Positions 49,238-58,156 of a stretch of 63,623 nt of DNA are shown one piece after another (the first letter of the stretch is position 1; each line of letters starts with the position of its first letter). The stretch covers positions 91,518-155,140 of the forward strand of contig JAGBDC010000016.1 of NCBI GenBank assembly GCA_017937705.1. The letters are read 5' to 3'. The position numbers were made by a program, and so were the translations under genes. The DNA comes from Alphaproteobacteria bacterium. Its GTDB lineage: Bacteria; Pseudomonadota; Alphaproteobacteria; RF32; CAG-239. The notes under the pieces were generated by a model that saw nothing but the letters and a program-made list of their open reading frames with translations, was not told the origin of the DNA and searched no databases.

Positions 49238-51676
49238 ATGAGTATTTCAAAATTAGAACCAAATCAATTATATACTGTGTGCGATTATCAAAAATTCGAT
49301 TTCACGACAACAGCCGAACTTGAAGAAAGAATGTCTGCCTTAGGACAAGATAGGGCCATAAGTGCTGTTGAACTCGGAATTAACGTTAAATCAAAAGGAT
49401 ATAATTTATTTTGTCTTGGTCCCGAAGGAACAGGTAAAGCCAGTTTGGTAAAACGAATTTTAGAAGAAGAAGCTAAAAAACGCCCAACACCAAAAGACTG
49501 GGCTTATGTGTATAATTTTGAAGAACCTCACAAACCGCACAGCATAAGTTTTTTAGCTGGTCAAGCTACTGAATTTGCTAAAGATATAGACAAACTCATT
49601 GACGATTTCAGTATTGCAATTCCTGCTGTGGTTGAAAGCGACGAATACAAAGCCGCCGTAAGTATTATTCAAGAAAAATACAAACACAAAAAAGACGAAT
49701 ATTTACGTTTGTTACAAAAAAAGGCTAAAGGGAAAAGCGTATCATTATTGCACATGCAAGTTGGTTTAGTAGTTGCCCCGATGAAAAACGGCGAAGTTCT
49801 AAGCCCTGAAGCTTTTGACGAACTTCCGGAAGAAGAAAAAAAGGAATTGTTAAACGATCTAAATCTGATGCAAGAAGAAATCGAAAAAGCTGCAAAAGAT
49901 TTACCGGAGTGGGAAGAAAAACAACGTAAAGAACACAATGTTTTACGTGAGAAATTTATAAAAATGGCTGTAAAGAATCCTATCGATTCGTTGCGCCAAA
50001 AATATAAAGGACATAAAGAAGTTAACGACTTTTTGAAAAATATTCAAAACCACATTATTGATAATATTGATGAATTTTTACCGACAGATAACAATACCGT
50101 GGCAAACGCCAACGGAGAAGAAGATGCACTCACATCACTATTAACCAAAATGAATAAGCAGGAAGAAGATAAATTTGCAAAATTCAAAGTAAACGTGATT
50201 ATCAAAAATGAACCGGATTCCGGCGCTCCGATTATTCATCTGGATCACCCCACACAAGGAAATCTTGTCGGCAGAGTTGAACGCATCCAACAATACGGCG
50301 CTTTGTTAACCGACTTTACACTTATTAAATCCGGCGCATTACATAGAGCAAATGGCGGTTTTTTACTTATTGATGCACGCAAATTACTTTTACAACCCTA
50401 TGCTTGGGATTCGCTAAAACGTTCTCTTGCATCAAAAAGCGTAAAGATTGAAACACCCGGTGATGAAACAAGTTTTACAACAATATCTCTTGATCCTGAA
50501 CCAATCCCGCTTGATATAAAAATTATCTTATTGGGAGATGAAGATCTCTACGATTTATTGTCGGAACGAGACCCTGATTTTTCGGATTATTTCAAAGTAG
50601 AAGCTGATTTTGGAACAATTATGGATAGAACCGAAGAAAATGAGGTTGAATATGCAAAACTCATCGGCTCATTATCCAACAAAAAGAAATTACGTTCTCT
50701 TAACAGACAAGCGGTAGCTAGAATAATTGAATATTCTTCTCGCTTGGCTGATGATTCCAAAAAACTGACTGCTCACATAGCCTCAATAGGCGATTTACTG
50801 CGTGAAGCTGATTATTGGGCCAGAGAATCAAATTCTAAACAAATCGGCAAAAAACACATAGATGAAGCTATTTCTGCTCAAATATACCGTAGCGACAGAG
50901 TCAAACAAGCAATGTTAGAACAAATTGACGACGGCACTATCCTAATGGATACAACCGGAAGCAAAGTCGGACAAATTAATGGCTTGGTTGTTTATAATTT
51001 CTCACGTTTTTCATTCGGAAAACCGGCTCGTATAACCGTTCAAGCCAGAATCGGAACCGGAGAATTTATCAATATTGAACGCGAAACCAACATGAGCGGA
51101 CCGATTCACACAAAGGGTGTTTTAATATTACAATCCCTCATATCTAATCGATTCGCAAAATATTCTCCACTTTCTTTATCAGCCTCTATCGTGTTTGAAC
51201 AATCTTATGGTGGAGTTGACGGAGATAGTGCTTCATCAACCGAATATTATTGCTTGCTTTCAGCAATAGCAAACCTGCCGATAAAACAAAATATTGCCGT
51301 TACCGGTTCTATCAACCAATTTGGCGACATTCAACCGATTGGCGGTGTAAACGAAAAAATAGAAGGTTTCTTTGATGTTTGCCAACATCGTGGCTTGACA
51401 GGTGACCAAGGTGTAATAATACCGCGCACAAATGTCAGCAACTTAATGTTAAGAGAAGATGTAGTTGCTGCTGTTCGTGATGGAAAATTTCACATTTACG
51501 CAATTGACAATGTGGATGACGGTATAGAAATTTTAACCGGAATCAAAGCCGGAAAAGTTAACAAAAACGGGGAATTTCCCAAAGGTACCGTAAACTACAT
51601 GGTCAAACAGAGTTTGGATAATTATTACAAACTCCACGCCAAATATGCCAAAGAAACTTTCGGTTGTTTGGGATAA
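49238..51676 (+). CDS. Lon-family ATP-dependent protease (AAA_32/LonB-like)
   Basis: An 812-aa Lon-like protease (PF13654-type). N-terminal ATP site GPEGTGKAS (near residue 67) has Ala in place of the usual Thr/Ser after Lys, then Lon-family middle with long helical insert (about 140-290), second AAA part (GALHRANGGFLLIDARKLL), and the S16 protease domain with catalytic Ser664 in GDSASS and Lys707 in GGVNEKIEG. No membrane helix, so cytoplasmic. Such proteins are found widely in Gram-negatives beside classical Lon. Convergent with the CCA-transferase-like gene, adjacent stops. Confidence 0.9.
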   Translation: MSISKLEPNQLYTVCDYQKFDFTTTAELEERMSALGQDRAISAVELGINVKSKGYNLFCLGPEGTGKASLVKRILEEEAKKRPTPKDWAYVYNFEEPHKPHSISFLAGQATEFAKDIDKLIDDFSIAIPAVVESDEYKAAVSIIQEKYKHKKDEYLRLLQKKAKGKSVSLLHMQVGLVVAPMKNGEVLSPEAFDELPEEEKKELLNDLNLMQEEIEKAAKDLPEWEEKQRKEHNVLREKFIKMAVKNPIDSLRQKYKGHKEVNDFLKNIQNHIIDNIDEFLPTDNNTVANANGEEDALTSLLTKMNKQEEDKFAKFKVNVIIKNEPDSGAPIIHLDHPTQGNLVGRVERIQQYGALLTDFTLIKSGALHRANGGFLLIDARKLLLQPYAWDSLKRSLASKSVKIETPGDETSFTTISLDPEPIPLDIKIILLGDEDLYDLLSERDPDFSDYFKVEADFGTIMDRTEENEVEYAKLIGSLSNKKKLRSLNRQAVARIIEYSSRLADDSKKLTAHIASIGDLLREADYWARESNSKQIGKKHIDEAISAQIYRSDRVKQAMLEQIDDGTILMDTTGSKVGQINGLVVYNFSRFSFGKPARITVQARIGTGEFINIERETNMSGPIHTKGVLILQSLISNRFAKYSPLSLSASIVFEQSYGGVDGDSASSTEYYCLLSAIANLPIKQNIAVTGSINQFGDIQPIGGVNEKIEGFFDVCQHRGLTGDQGVIIPRTNVSNLMLREDVVAAVRDGKFHIYAIDNVDDGIEILTGIKAGKVNKNGEFPKGTVNYMVKQSLDNYYKLHAKYAKETFGCLG

Positions 51677-52891
51677 TCAAATTTTTTGGAGCAAATCATC
51701 TCTTGATAAGTTGAAGTCGCTGGCAATCCATTCTTCTTTCAGCTTATCAAGAATTGCTCCGATTTGAGAATTATCACTTTCTTTTGCTTCAATTACGTCT
51801 TTACCGCTAATCGGAAAAACAGGGACTATTTCTTCTTCTATTTCTTTTATCAAACCAATCAAATTATCCGGAACTATTTGATTTTTTGCAGATTCGATTA
51901 AAAGTTTATCTACACAAAAATCCTTTCCGTATCTGTAAATCAATTTTCGTCGTAATTTCGGTTCTAAAATATTTTCAATACCTATTTTAGCATTTGCCCA
52001 ATTAATCATATTTTCTTTTTGTCGTTTAGTCATGTGTAAACGCATAGCTAAATTTTCTGCCAAAATTTTATCAGGAAAATACATAACAAAAAATCTTCTT
52101 AAATAGTTTTGCGGAACATTAAGAGCATTTTCCAACCTAATTAAAAAAGCTAATTTTTCTAAATTTTCTGATTTTGGCAACCAGTTAAGCAATATCTCGT
52201 TATTTCCCATAACTTCTAAAACATCGGCTGCATTAGGCGTCATAATAATTCTGACAAGCTCTTCTTTTATACGTTCAATAGAAAGAGTTTCTAATCCTTC
52301 TCGATTTTCTATACAGGCTTTCAGTGATCTTTTATCCATTTCTGTTTTACTAAATAAAGAGTGAAACCTAAAGAAACGAAGGATTCGCAAATAATCTTCT
52401 TTTATACGGGAATCTGCATCACCGATAAAACGAACAATCCCTTTCTCTAAATCTGAAATTCCGTCATAATAATCAAACACATTTCCCTGTTCATCGGCAT
52501 AAACAGCGTTAATCGTCAAATCACGGCGAGATGCATCTGCTTCCCAGTTATCCGTAAATTCGAACATAGAACGTGTCCCGTCATCTTTTATACTTTTTCT
52601 TAAAGAGCTTATTTCGAGTAAAGTATTATTAATTACCAATCCCAATGTTCCATATTTTAATCCGATAGGAGTAGTTTTAATACCGGCATCTTCACAAGCC
52701 TCTGCCAATTCATCAGGTGTTAAATCGGTTGATAAATTTAAGTCGTGTCCGGTTCTGCCGGCAATAGCATCTCTTACCGAACCTCCCACAAAACGAAGGA
52801 TTCCTCCATGACGATGTACAACTTCAAAAATCTTCAAGATTTTTTTATCCGTTGTAATCTTACTTATGTCCAGATATTTATCTCTAATCAT
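51677..52891 (-). CDS. CCA tRNA nucleotidyltransferase/poly(A) polymerase-like, altered metal site
   Basis: A 404-aa class II nucleotidyltransferase. Head-domain motif FVGGSVRD (about 34-41) and RRDLTINA are intact, as are LRILRFFRF and the ERIKEELVRI helix region. The metal-binding DxD is DLN (Asp50, Asn52) in the stretch GHDLNLSTDL, from codons GAC TTA AAT, where D-x-D is expected. Both tRNA genes in the window encode CCA, so end repair rather than de novo addition would be the main task. It could be weakly active, a poly(A) polymerase-like enzyme or inactive. Confidence 0.85.
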   Translation of the reverse strand: MIRDKYLDISKITTDKKILKIFEVVHRHGGILRFVGGSVRDAIAGRTGHDLNLSTDLTPDELAEACEDAGIKTTPIGLKYGTLGLVINNTLLEISSLRKSIKDDGTRSMFEFTDNWEADASRRDLTINAVYADEQGNVFDYYDGISDLEKGIVRFIGDADSRIKEDYLRILRFFRFHSLFSKTEMDKRSLKACIENREGLETLSIERIKEELVRIIMTPNAADVLEVMGNNEILLNWLPKSENLEKLAFLIRLENALNVPQNYLRRFFVMYFPDKILAENLAMRLHMTKRQKENMINWANAKIGIENILEPKLRRKLIYRYGKDFCVDKLLIESAKNQIVPDNLIGLIKEIEEEIVPVFPISGKDVIEAKESDNSQIGAILDKLKEEWIASDFNLSRDDLLQKI

Positions 52892-52993
52892 AAAAAACCC
52901 GCTTTTTTGTAAAAACTATATTGTAATGTTAACAGTTTTTATGTATTTATCAAATATATACAAAAAATAATTAACCGCAAAAAGGAAATCATA

Positions 52994-53509
52994 ATGAAAA
53001 AAATCGGAATATTATGTGCTTTATGCTTATTTTTTTTGATTGCTCCCGATATTTCTAATGCCATCGAAGCACCAAAAAAACTTGGAGAATATGGCGATTG
53101 GACCGCTCATTCTCAAAAAGAAGGGGACGGATTAGTTTGTTATATGGCTGCAACTCCACAACAATCTGAGGGAAAATATACAAAAAGGGGAGATGTTTTC
53201 ATGGTGATAACACGTCGCCCTGCAGATGATAGTTTTGATGTTGTAAGTTTTACTTCGGGGTATATCTATAAAAACGATGCTCCGGTTATTGTAAAAATAG
53301 GAAAAGAAACCATAACCGATTTTTTTGTTGAATCCGACCGAGCATGGACAATGAACTCTGATATAGATGTGCAGCTGATAGAAGCAATGAAAAAAGGCGA
53401 AAGATTAATCATCAAAGGTTCATCCGTAAACGGATTTGATACAAAAGATATTTACTCACTAAACGGTTTTAATGCAGCATATAAAGCTATCAGTACAAAG
53501 TGTCGCTAA
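52994..53509 (+). CDS. IalB-family periplasmic protein
   Basis: 171 aa with a signal peptide (1-23, ending ISNA). The mature part starts KKLGEYGDWTAHSQ and includes LVCYMAATPQ and FVESDRAWTMNSDIDVQLIEAMKKGE, read here as the layout of the invasion-associated locus B family (COG5342): an N-terminal W-x-x-x-C region, then a beta-rich domain with two cysteines and a C-terminal helix NAAYKAISTKCR. Named after a Bartonella protein; in most alphaproteobacteria its role is unknown. The stop overlaps the rlmN start (TAATG), a conserved pairing in this class. Confidence 0.85.
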   Translation: MKKIGILCALCLFFLIAPDISNAIEAPKKLGEYGDWTAHSQKEGDGLVCYMAATPQQSEGKYTKRGDVFMVITRRPADDSFDVVSFTSGYIYKNDAPVIVKIGKETITDFFVESDRAWTMNSDIDVQLIEAMKKGERLIIKGSSVNGFDTKDIYSLNGFNAAYKAISTKCR

Positions 53510-54570
53510 TGGATAATAAAATAGAACTAATCGGTCTCTCAAAAGAGGAACTGCAAGAACATCTTAAACAACTTGGAGAGCCTGCTTTTCGAGCTAAACA
53601 GATATGGCAATGGGTTTACTTTTACGGTAAAACGGATTTTGATGAAATGACCAATCTTTCAAAATCGCTACGGGAGAAATTGTCAGAATATTTTGAACTA
53701 TCACGCCCCAAAATCGTTGCAGAACAAATATCGACGGATAAAACTCATAAATGGCTTTTAGAATTCAAAGACGGTCAAAAAGTTGAAATGGTTTATATTC
53801 CGGAAGAAGATCGTGGAGCTGTCTGCATTTCGACGCAAGTCGGTTGTGCAATGGGATGCAAGTTTTGCCACACCGGAAGCCAAAGATTGACCAGAAATTT
53901 AACTGCCGGCGAAATTGTTTCTCAATTTATGGTCGCTCGTGATGTATACAAAGAATGGAACTTAAAAGAACAGGCTCGTATGTTGTCAAATATTGTTGTT
54001 ATGGGAATGGGAGAACCTTTTCAAAATTACGACAACTTGGTCAGAGCAATGAAAATAATTTCTGATGGAGAAGGAATTGCATTGTCAAAAAGACGAATAA
54101 CCGTTTCCACTTCGGGAATTATTCCTCATATTCCGAATTTTGACAAAGAAGTAGGAACCAAATTAGCAATAAGTCTACATGCTCCGAATAGCGAGTTGCG
54201 TTCACAAATTATGCCTATTAACAAAAAATATCCTTTGCCGGAATTGATGAAAGCTTGTCGGCAATATCAAGAAAATCATGGCGGATACATAACATTCGAA
54301 TATTTGATGTTGCAAAATTTTAATGATACTTATGAACATGCAACCGAATTAATGAATCTTATGAAACAATATAAAATAAATGCAAAATTCAACTTAATTG
54401 CATTTAATCCTTGGCCGGGATGTGATTTTGTTCCCAGTTCCAACAACAGAATCCATGCTTTTTCGGAAATATTGCAAAAACATGGATTTTCCGCTCCAAT
54501 CAGAACTCCGAGAGGACAAGATATTTTAGCAGCCTGTGGTCAACTGAAATCTCAAAAGAAAGATTTGTAG
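53509..54570 (+). CDS. rlmN: Dual-specificity RNA methyltransferase RlmN
   Basis: A 353-aa radical SAM enzyme that makes m2A2503 in 23S rRNA and m2A37 in some tRNAs. The cluster motif CAMGCKFCHTG lies near residue 111; GMGEPFQNYDN binds SAM; the methyl-carrying Cys is in the C-terminal AACGQL. The ATG at 53509 shares a base with the ialB-like stop; a GTG three codons earlier is rejected. It is followed by a strong terminator. Confidence 0.96.
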   Translation: MDNKIELIGLSKEELQEHLKQLGEPAFRAKQIWQWVYFYGKTDFDEMTNLSKSLREKLSEYFELSRPKIVAEQISTDKTHKWLLEFKDGQKVEMVYIPEEDRGAVCISTQVGCAMGCKFCHTGSQRLTRNLTAGEIVSQFMVARDVYKEWNLKEQARMLSNIVVMGMGEPFQNYDNLVRAMKIISDGEGIALSKRRITVSTSGIIPHIPNFDKEVGTKLAISLHAPNSELRSQIMPINKKYPLPELMKACRQYQENHGGYITFEYLMLQNFNDTYEHATELMNLMKQYKINAKFNLIAFNPWPGCDFVPSSNNRIHAFSEILQKHGFSAPIRTPRGQDILAACGQLKSQKKDL

Positions 54571-54602
54571 TTTTCATAAATCATACTTGATAAAAAAATA
54601 GA

Positions 54603-54629
54603 AATCGCTCTTTTCAAGAGCGATTTTTT
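54603..54629 (+). terminator. Intrinsic terminator after rlmN
   Basis: AATCGCTCTT, loop TTC, AAGAGCGATT, T-run. It abuts the tRNA on the other strand. Confidence 0.9.
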
Positions 54630-54630
54630 A

Positions 54631-54707
54631 TGGCGTATTCGGCGGGATTCGAACCCGCAACCTTTGGCGTCGGAGGCCAACACTCTATCCGGTTGAGCTA
54701 CGAATAC
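54631..54707 (-). tRNA. tRNA-Arg (anticodon CCG)
   Basis: On the minus strand the acceptor stem is GTATTCG with CGAATAC, the anticodon stem TTGGC/GCCAA encloses loop CTCCGAC (anticodon CCG) and the T arm has GGTTCGAATCC. CCA is encoded (54633-54631). It reads CGG. Confidence 0.95.
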
Positions 54708-54780
54708 ATATTTTATAGCCTTATTAATAAAGCCAAAAAAAAATAAATGCTACATTTTTTTCAAAATACACAAATAATTC

Positions 54781-54809
54781 TTGACTTTTGACAATAAAAT
54801 GGCTATTAA
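54781..54809 (+). promoter_or_regulatory. Sigma-70-type promoter of rpmB
   Basis: TTGACT (54781-54786), 17 bp, TATTAA (54804-54809). A second TTGACA at 54788-54793 overlaps, which could serve an alternative start. Confidence 0.65.
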
Positions 54810-54842
54810 CAGGCAACAAGTTGTTTTTCAAGGATTGGAATT

Positions 54843-55205
54843 ATGGTAAAAAAATGTGAAATTTCAGGCACCGGCGTTATGAGCGGTAATAATGTTAGCC
54901 ACGCTAACAATCACACCCGTCGTCGTTTTATGCCTAACTTACAAGTTGTTTCGTTGTTTAGCGAAGCTTTGAACAAATTTTTCAAGTTAAAAATTTGCTC
55001 TAAGACATTGCGTTCTATTGAACACAATGGCGGTTTGGATTCTTATTTAGAATCTACAGCAAGCAGCAAATTGACTCCTGAAGCTTTGAAGATAAAAAAA
55101 TCTGTTGCAAAGAAAAAAGGTGTTGCTGAAAAACCTGTTGCTAAAGCCAAAAAAGCAACTCCTGCTCGTATTGCTAAAGTTGCCGCTAAGAAAGCTGCTA
55201 AATAA
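54843..55205 (+). CDS. rpmB: 50S ribosomal protein bL28 with Lys/Ala-rich tail
   Basis: 120 aa. The bL28 core (about 1-80) is clear: KKCEISGTGVMSGNNVSHANN, HTRRRFMPNLQ and KTLRSIEHNGGLDSYL. Usual alphaproteobacterial bL28 ends near residue 95-100; here a Lys/Ala/Val tail of about 35 residues ends AARIAK-like AKVAAKKAAK. AAGGATTGGAATT precedes the ATG. Single-gene unit with own promoter and terminator. Confidence 0.95.
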   Translation: MVKKCEISGTGVMSGNNVSHANNHTRRRFMPNLQVVSLFSEALNKFFKLKICSKTLRSIEHNGGLDSYLESTASSKLTPEALKIKKSVAKKKGVAEKPVAKAKKATPARIAKVAAKKAAK

Positions 55206-55230
55206 TAAAATAATAAATAAGCAATTTATA

Positions 55231-55253
55231 ACCCTCCTCTCGGAGGGTTTTTT
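55231..55253 (+). terminator. Intrinsic terminator of rpmB
   Basis: ACCCTCC, loop TCTC, GGAGGGT and a T-run. Confidence 0.92.
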
Positions 55254-55263
55254 ATTTGCATCT

Positions 55264-55290
55264 AAAAAAGAGAGCAAAAATGCTCTCTTT
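55264..55290 (-). terminator. Terminator of grpE
   Basis: On the minus strand GAGAGC, loop ATTTTT, GCTCTC, then six T. It overlaps the end of the grpE stop. Confidence 0.85.
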
Positions 55291-55838
55291 TATCTTGTAA
55301 CAATAACCATCGCTTCACGCAATATTCTATCATTAATCATATAACCTGTTTGCAACTCGGCAATAATTGTCCCTGCCGGTTTGCTTTTATCTTCAACTTC
55401 TTGAACAACCTGATGATATGAAGGATTAAATACTTCCCCCATAATTTCCATTTTTGTAATACCGAATTTTTTAAAAACTTTCATCAATTCCGATTCGGTA
55501 AGCTCAACTCCTTTCTTGAATTGTTCGATATGTTCATCACCTGCTGCTTCTAATGCTCTATGAAGATTATCCGCTACCGCTAACAAATCTTTTGCAAAAG
55601 AGGATATCGCATACTTTGAATTTTTTTCCAATTCTTGAGCACAGCGTCTCTTAGTATTTTCTAAATCGGCGTATGCTCGTAAATAATCTTCTTTCAGTTT
55701 AGCATTTTCTTGTTGCAAAACTTCAATATCGTCTTCTGAAAGATGATTTTCTTCATTTTCATCAACATCTGTAATTTCTTCGAGATTTTCTAAATCTTCA
55801 ATTTTATCTTCTTCAACAGTATTTTTGTTACTATCCAT
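55290..55838 (-). CDS. grpE: Nucleotide exchange factor GrpE
   Basis: A 182-aa co-chaperone that releases ADP from DnaK. An acidic N-terminus (about 1-35) leads to a long coiled coil (about 36-95, with YLRAYADLENTKRR) and a beta-wing domain with GITKMEIMGEVFNPSYHQVV and ending MINDRILREAMVIVTR, as in the family. Single gene here. A heat-shock-like promoter lies upstream and matches the one before dnaJ. Confidence 0.95.
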   Translation of the reverse strand: MDSNKNTVEEDKIEDLENLEEITDVDENEENHLSEDDIEVLQQENAKLKEDYLRAYADLENTKRRCAQELEKNSKYAISSFAKDLLAVADNLHRALEAAGDEHIEQFKKGVELTESELMKVFKKFGITKMEIMGEVFNPSYHQVVQEVEDKSKPAGTIIAELQTGYMINDRILREAMVIVTR

Positions 55839-55889
55839 TTTTTCCTCTTTAATTTTTATTATTAAAGTCGTATATTTTACTTATATAAA

Positions 55890-55918
55890 ATTTAGTAATT
55901 AAAACATAACAAGTCAAG
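55890..55918 (-). promoter_or_regulatory. Candidate heat-shock (RpoH-type) promoter of grpE
   Basis: CTTGAC (55918-55913), 17 bp, CTAAAT (55895-55890), the same hexamer pair as before dnaJ. Confidence 0.5.
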
Positions 55919-56019
55919 AGAGGAAGTTTTTTATATACCGTCTTAATTAATTATTAAATCTGACGATATAAGATTTTCTTCATAAATGATTTGATTATTT
56001 TTTCATAGAGAGAATTGTA

Positions 56020-58065
56020 ATGAACTCCAAAGTTGTTTGCGGAACAAAAGAAAAAAACTATAAACCTTTACCTAAAGACTTTAACAAGAAAAAACTTAAT
56101 ATATCTTTTGGAGTAGTTAACAATCCTATTTTGTCTGAAATTCAAAATCTCGGACGCAGACAATGTTTAGCTAAAGAAGAATGGCCTGATTTTGAAAATA
56201 TCAACGCATGGATGATTACAGCAGAAACCGCAACTTTTATGAAATGGGGCGGTTTGGGAATGGTAGCATCAGAATTACCTGAATCTTTTAATTCTACCTT
56301 TGCAGAATCTCAAGACAGAATATCTATCATAACCCCTATGTATATTGGTGATACCGGCAAGAAAAAAGCAACTTTTGACGGCAAAACATATTTTGGAGCA
56401 CAGAAAAAAAATATTGATGTAAAGAAAATTGCAACATTAAAAGTTCCATTTATCGGAGCTCGTAACACTTTGGTAAAACATGATGTCAATGTTTACCTCG
56501 GCAATATGAATAATGTTGATTATATTTTTTTAGAAAATGACAGATTTTTTTCTATAAACCCTCACCCGCAAAACAATCCTGCTCAAGACGGATGTTATAT
56601 CTTAAACAGCAATAACATAAACGAAGTTGAACGATTTGCCTTCTTTTCCAAAGCTGTTTATTGTTTAATAGAAAACATTTATCAAAAAAATAATGCAAAC
56701 ATTGCAAGCCCTAATCTGATTGTCGCAAATGACTGGCATAGCGGGGCTTTGTCAGGATTATTAAAATATTTTTCATTAGCTAAATTTGAAGCCGGAACAA
56801 TGGATAAAACTCTTTGTGATAAGCTGAAAAAAATACCGGTTATTCACTTAGCTCACCATTTAGGATATCAAGGTTGGGATTATGATAATACCTCAAAAAT
56901 TCTAAATTCATTATATGAAGATTTGAGTCATCTGGTTTTTAAGAATGCTAAAGCTATTAAAAATAGTAACCCACGAGCAGATCACACACTAATTGTACAC
57001 GATTGCTACAATCAGGCTTCTTGCAATTTTCATTTGGCCGACAGAATAGTAACTGTTTCTAAAAACTATATGGAAGAAGTTTCTAAGGAACTTGATTTCG
57101 GTTATGATTTTCGTGATATTTTGAAAATCCGCAAAGATCACCGTAATTTCTTTGGTATCGTAAACGGGTATGACAAACGATTAATTTCGCCAAATCAACA
57201 AAAAATCGACAACCTTAATAAGTATTTTGCCCCGTTTACATTTAAAATGTATGACGAAACATCTTTAGAAGCAAAGCTTGAAAACAAGAAAGAATTTGTA
57301 AAACTTATTTCGAAAATTGCAACCGATGATGAATTCAAACAAAAGGTAATTCCTTTAGTTGATATATATAAATTTGATGATATAGCAAAATCAATTAAGA
57401 ATATAGAACAAACTCCGATTATTTGTGCAACAAGTCGTTTGGTTGAACAAAAAGGATATGATATTGCCGCTCAATCAATTATCAATTTAGCCGATAGGTT
57501 TTCTAATTTGAAAAATATTGAACCTCCGGTGTTTATATTAGGAGGAGCAGGCGACTCAAAATATTTTAAGCACCTTACCAATCTAAAAGATAAGATTTGT
57601 GAAAAAAATCCTAAATACGGCGAACGTATTTTTGTCTTTAGGGGATATCAAGATGACTTTGCCTATGCAATTCAGTTGGCATCGGATTTTTATATGATGC
57701 CATGTCGTTTTGAACCTTGCGGTTTGACACAAATGGAGGCTATGGCTAAAGGTGCATTACCTGTTGCCATGTCAACAGGAGGACTTGTTGATACTATCGA
57801 AGACGGAGTAGACGGTTTTAGAACCGAAGTATTTTTTGCTCCCAGCAAACGTAGAGTTTATGGAAACAATCTTACGGCACAACGCCTAAAAAACAATATT
57901 AATGCCTATACCGAAACTTTAGAAAAAGCCCTCACAACATTTTATCGCCATAACGATAAACTAAAACAAATGACATTTAATGCCATGCATAAAGATTTTA
58001 GTTGGAATGTTGAAGGGGGAAGTATTTACAAATATCAACAGTTATTCAAAAAAGGGCATATATAG
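56020..58065 (+). CDS. glgA: Glycogen/starch synthase-like GT5 glycosyltransferase
   Basis: 681 aa. ADP/UDP-glucose-dependent alpha-1,4-glucan synthase family (GT5), longer than usual (about 480) through extra segments in the N-terminal half. The substrate-binding KTGGL motif is present as KWGGLGMVASELPE (Trp for Thr). The C-terminal half has ATSRLVEQKGYDIA, RGYQDDFAYAIQLASDFYMMPCRFEPCGLTQMEAMAKGALPVAM (read in parts), with the Glu of the E-x7-E motif in CRFEPCGLTQMEA. No glgB, glgC or glgP is adjacent, so the glucan pathway is not clustered here. It may make glycogen or a special glucan. Confidence 0.88.
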   Translation: MNSKVVCGTKEKNYKPLPKDFNKKKLNISFGVVNNPILSEIQNLGRRQCLAKEEWPDFENINAWMITAETATFMKWGGLGMVASELPESFNSTFAESQDRISIITPMYIGDTGKKKATFDGKTYFGAQKKNIDVKKIATLKVPFIGARNTLVKHDVNVYLGNMNNVDYIFLENDRFFSINPHPQNNPAQDGCYILNSNNINEVERFAFFSKAVYCLIENIYQKNNANIASPNLIVANDWHSGALSGLLKYFSLAKFEAGTMDKTLCDKLKKIPVIHLAHHLGYQGWDYDNTSKILNSLYEDLSHLVFKNAKAIKNSNPRADHTLIVHDCYNQASCNFHLADRIVTVSKNYMEEVSKELDFGYDFRDILKIRKDHRNFFGIVNGYDKRLISPNQQKIDNLNKYFAPFTFKMYDETSLEAKLENKKEFVKLISKIATDDEFKQKVIPLVDIYKFDDIAKSIKNIEQTPIICATSRLVEQKGYDIAAQSIINLADRFSNLKNIEPPVFILGGAGDSKYFKHLTNLKDKICEKNPKYGERIFVFRGYQDDFAYAIQLASDFYMMPCRFEPCGLTQMEAMAKGALPVAMSTGGLVDTIEDGVDGFRTEVFFAPSKRRVYGNNLTAQRLKNNINAYTETLEKALTTFYRHNDKLKQMTFNAMHKDFSWNVEGGSIYKYQQLFKKGHI

Positions 58066-58088
58066 TTCTTAAAAAGATAACTTTTCTC

Positions 58089-58117
58089 TTGTAAAACAGC
58101 TGTTTTCTTAATATCGT
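58089..58117 (+). promoter_or_regulatory. Promoter of the hydrogenase operon with a 14-bp palindrome
   Basis: AAAACAGCTGTTTT (58093-58106) is a perfect palindrome. A weak -35 (TTGTAA, 58089-58094) overlaps it and TATCGT (58112-58117) is 17 bp on. Likely operator or activator site; regulator unknown. Confidence 0.5.
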
Positions 58118-58156
58118 ATAGGCATGGTTTTATTTAATCACTAGGGAGGAAACAGT

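Noticed and set aside
51677-52891. CCA-transferase-like gene as pseudogene
   Set aside because: The frame is full length with most motifs intact; only the second Asp of DxD is changed.
58093-58106. FNR/CRP site at the hydrogenase promoter
   Set aside because: The palindrome has no TTGAT-N4-ATCAA or TGTGA half-sites.
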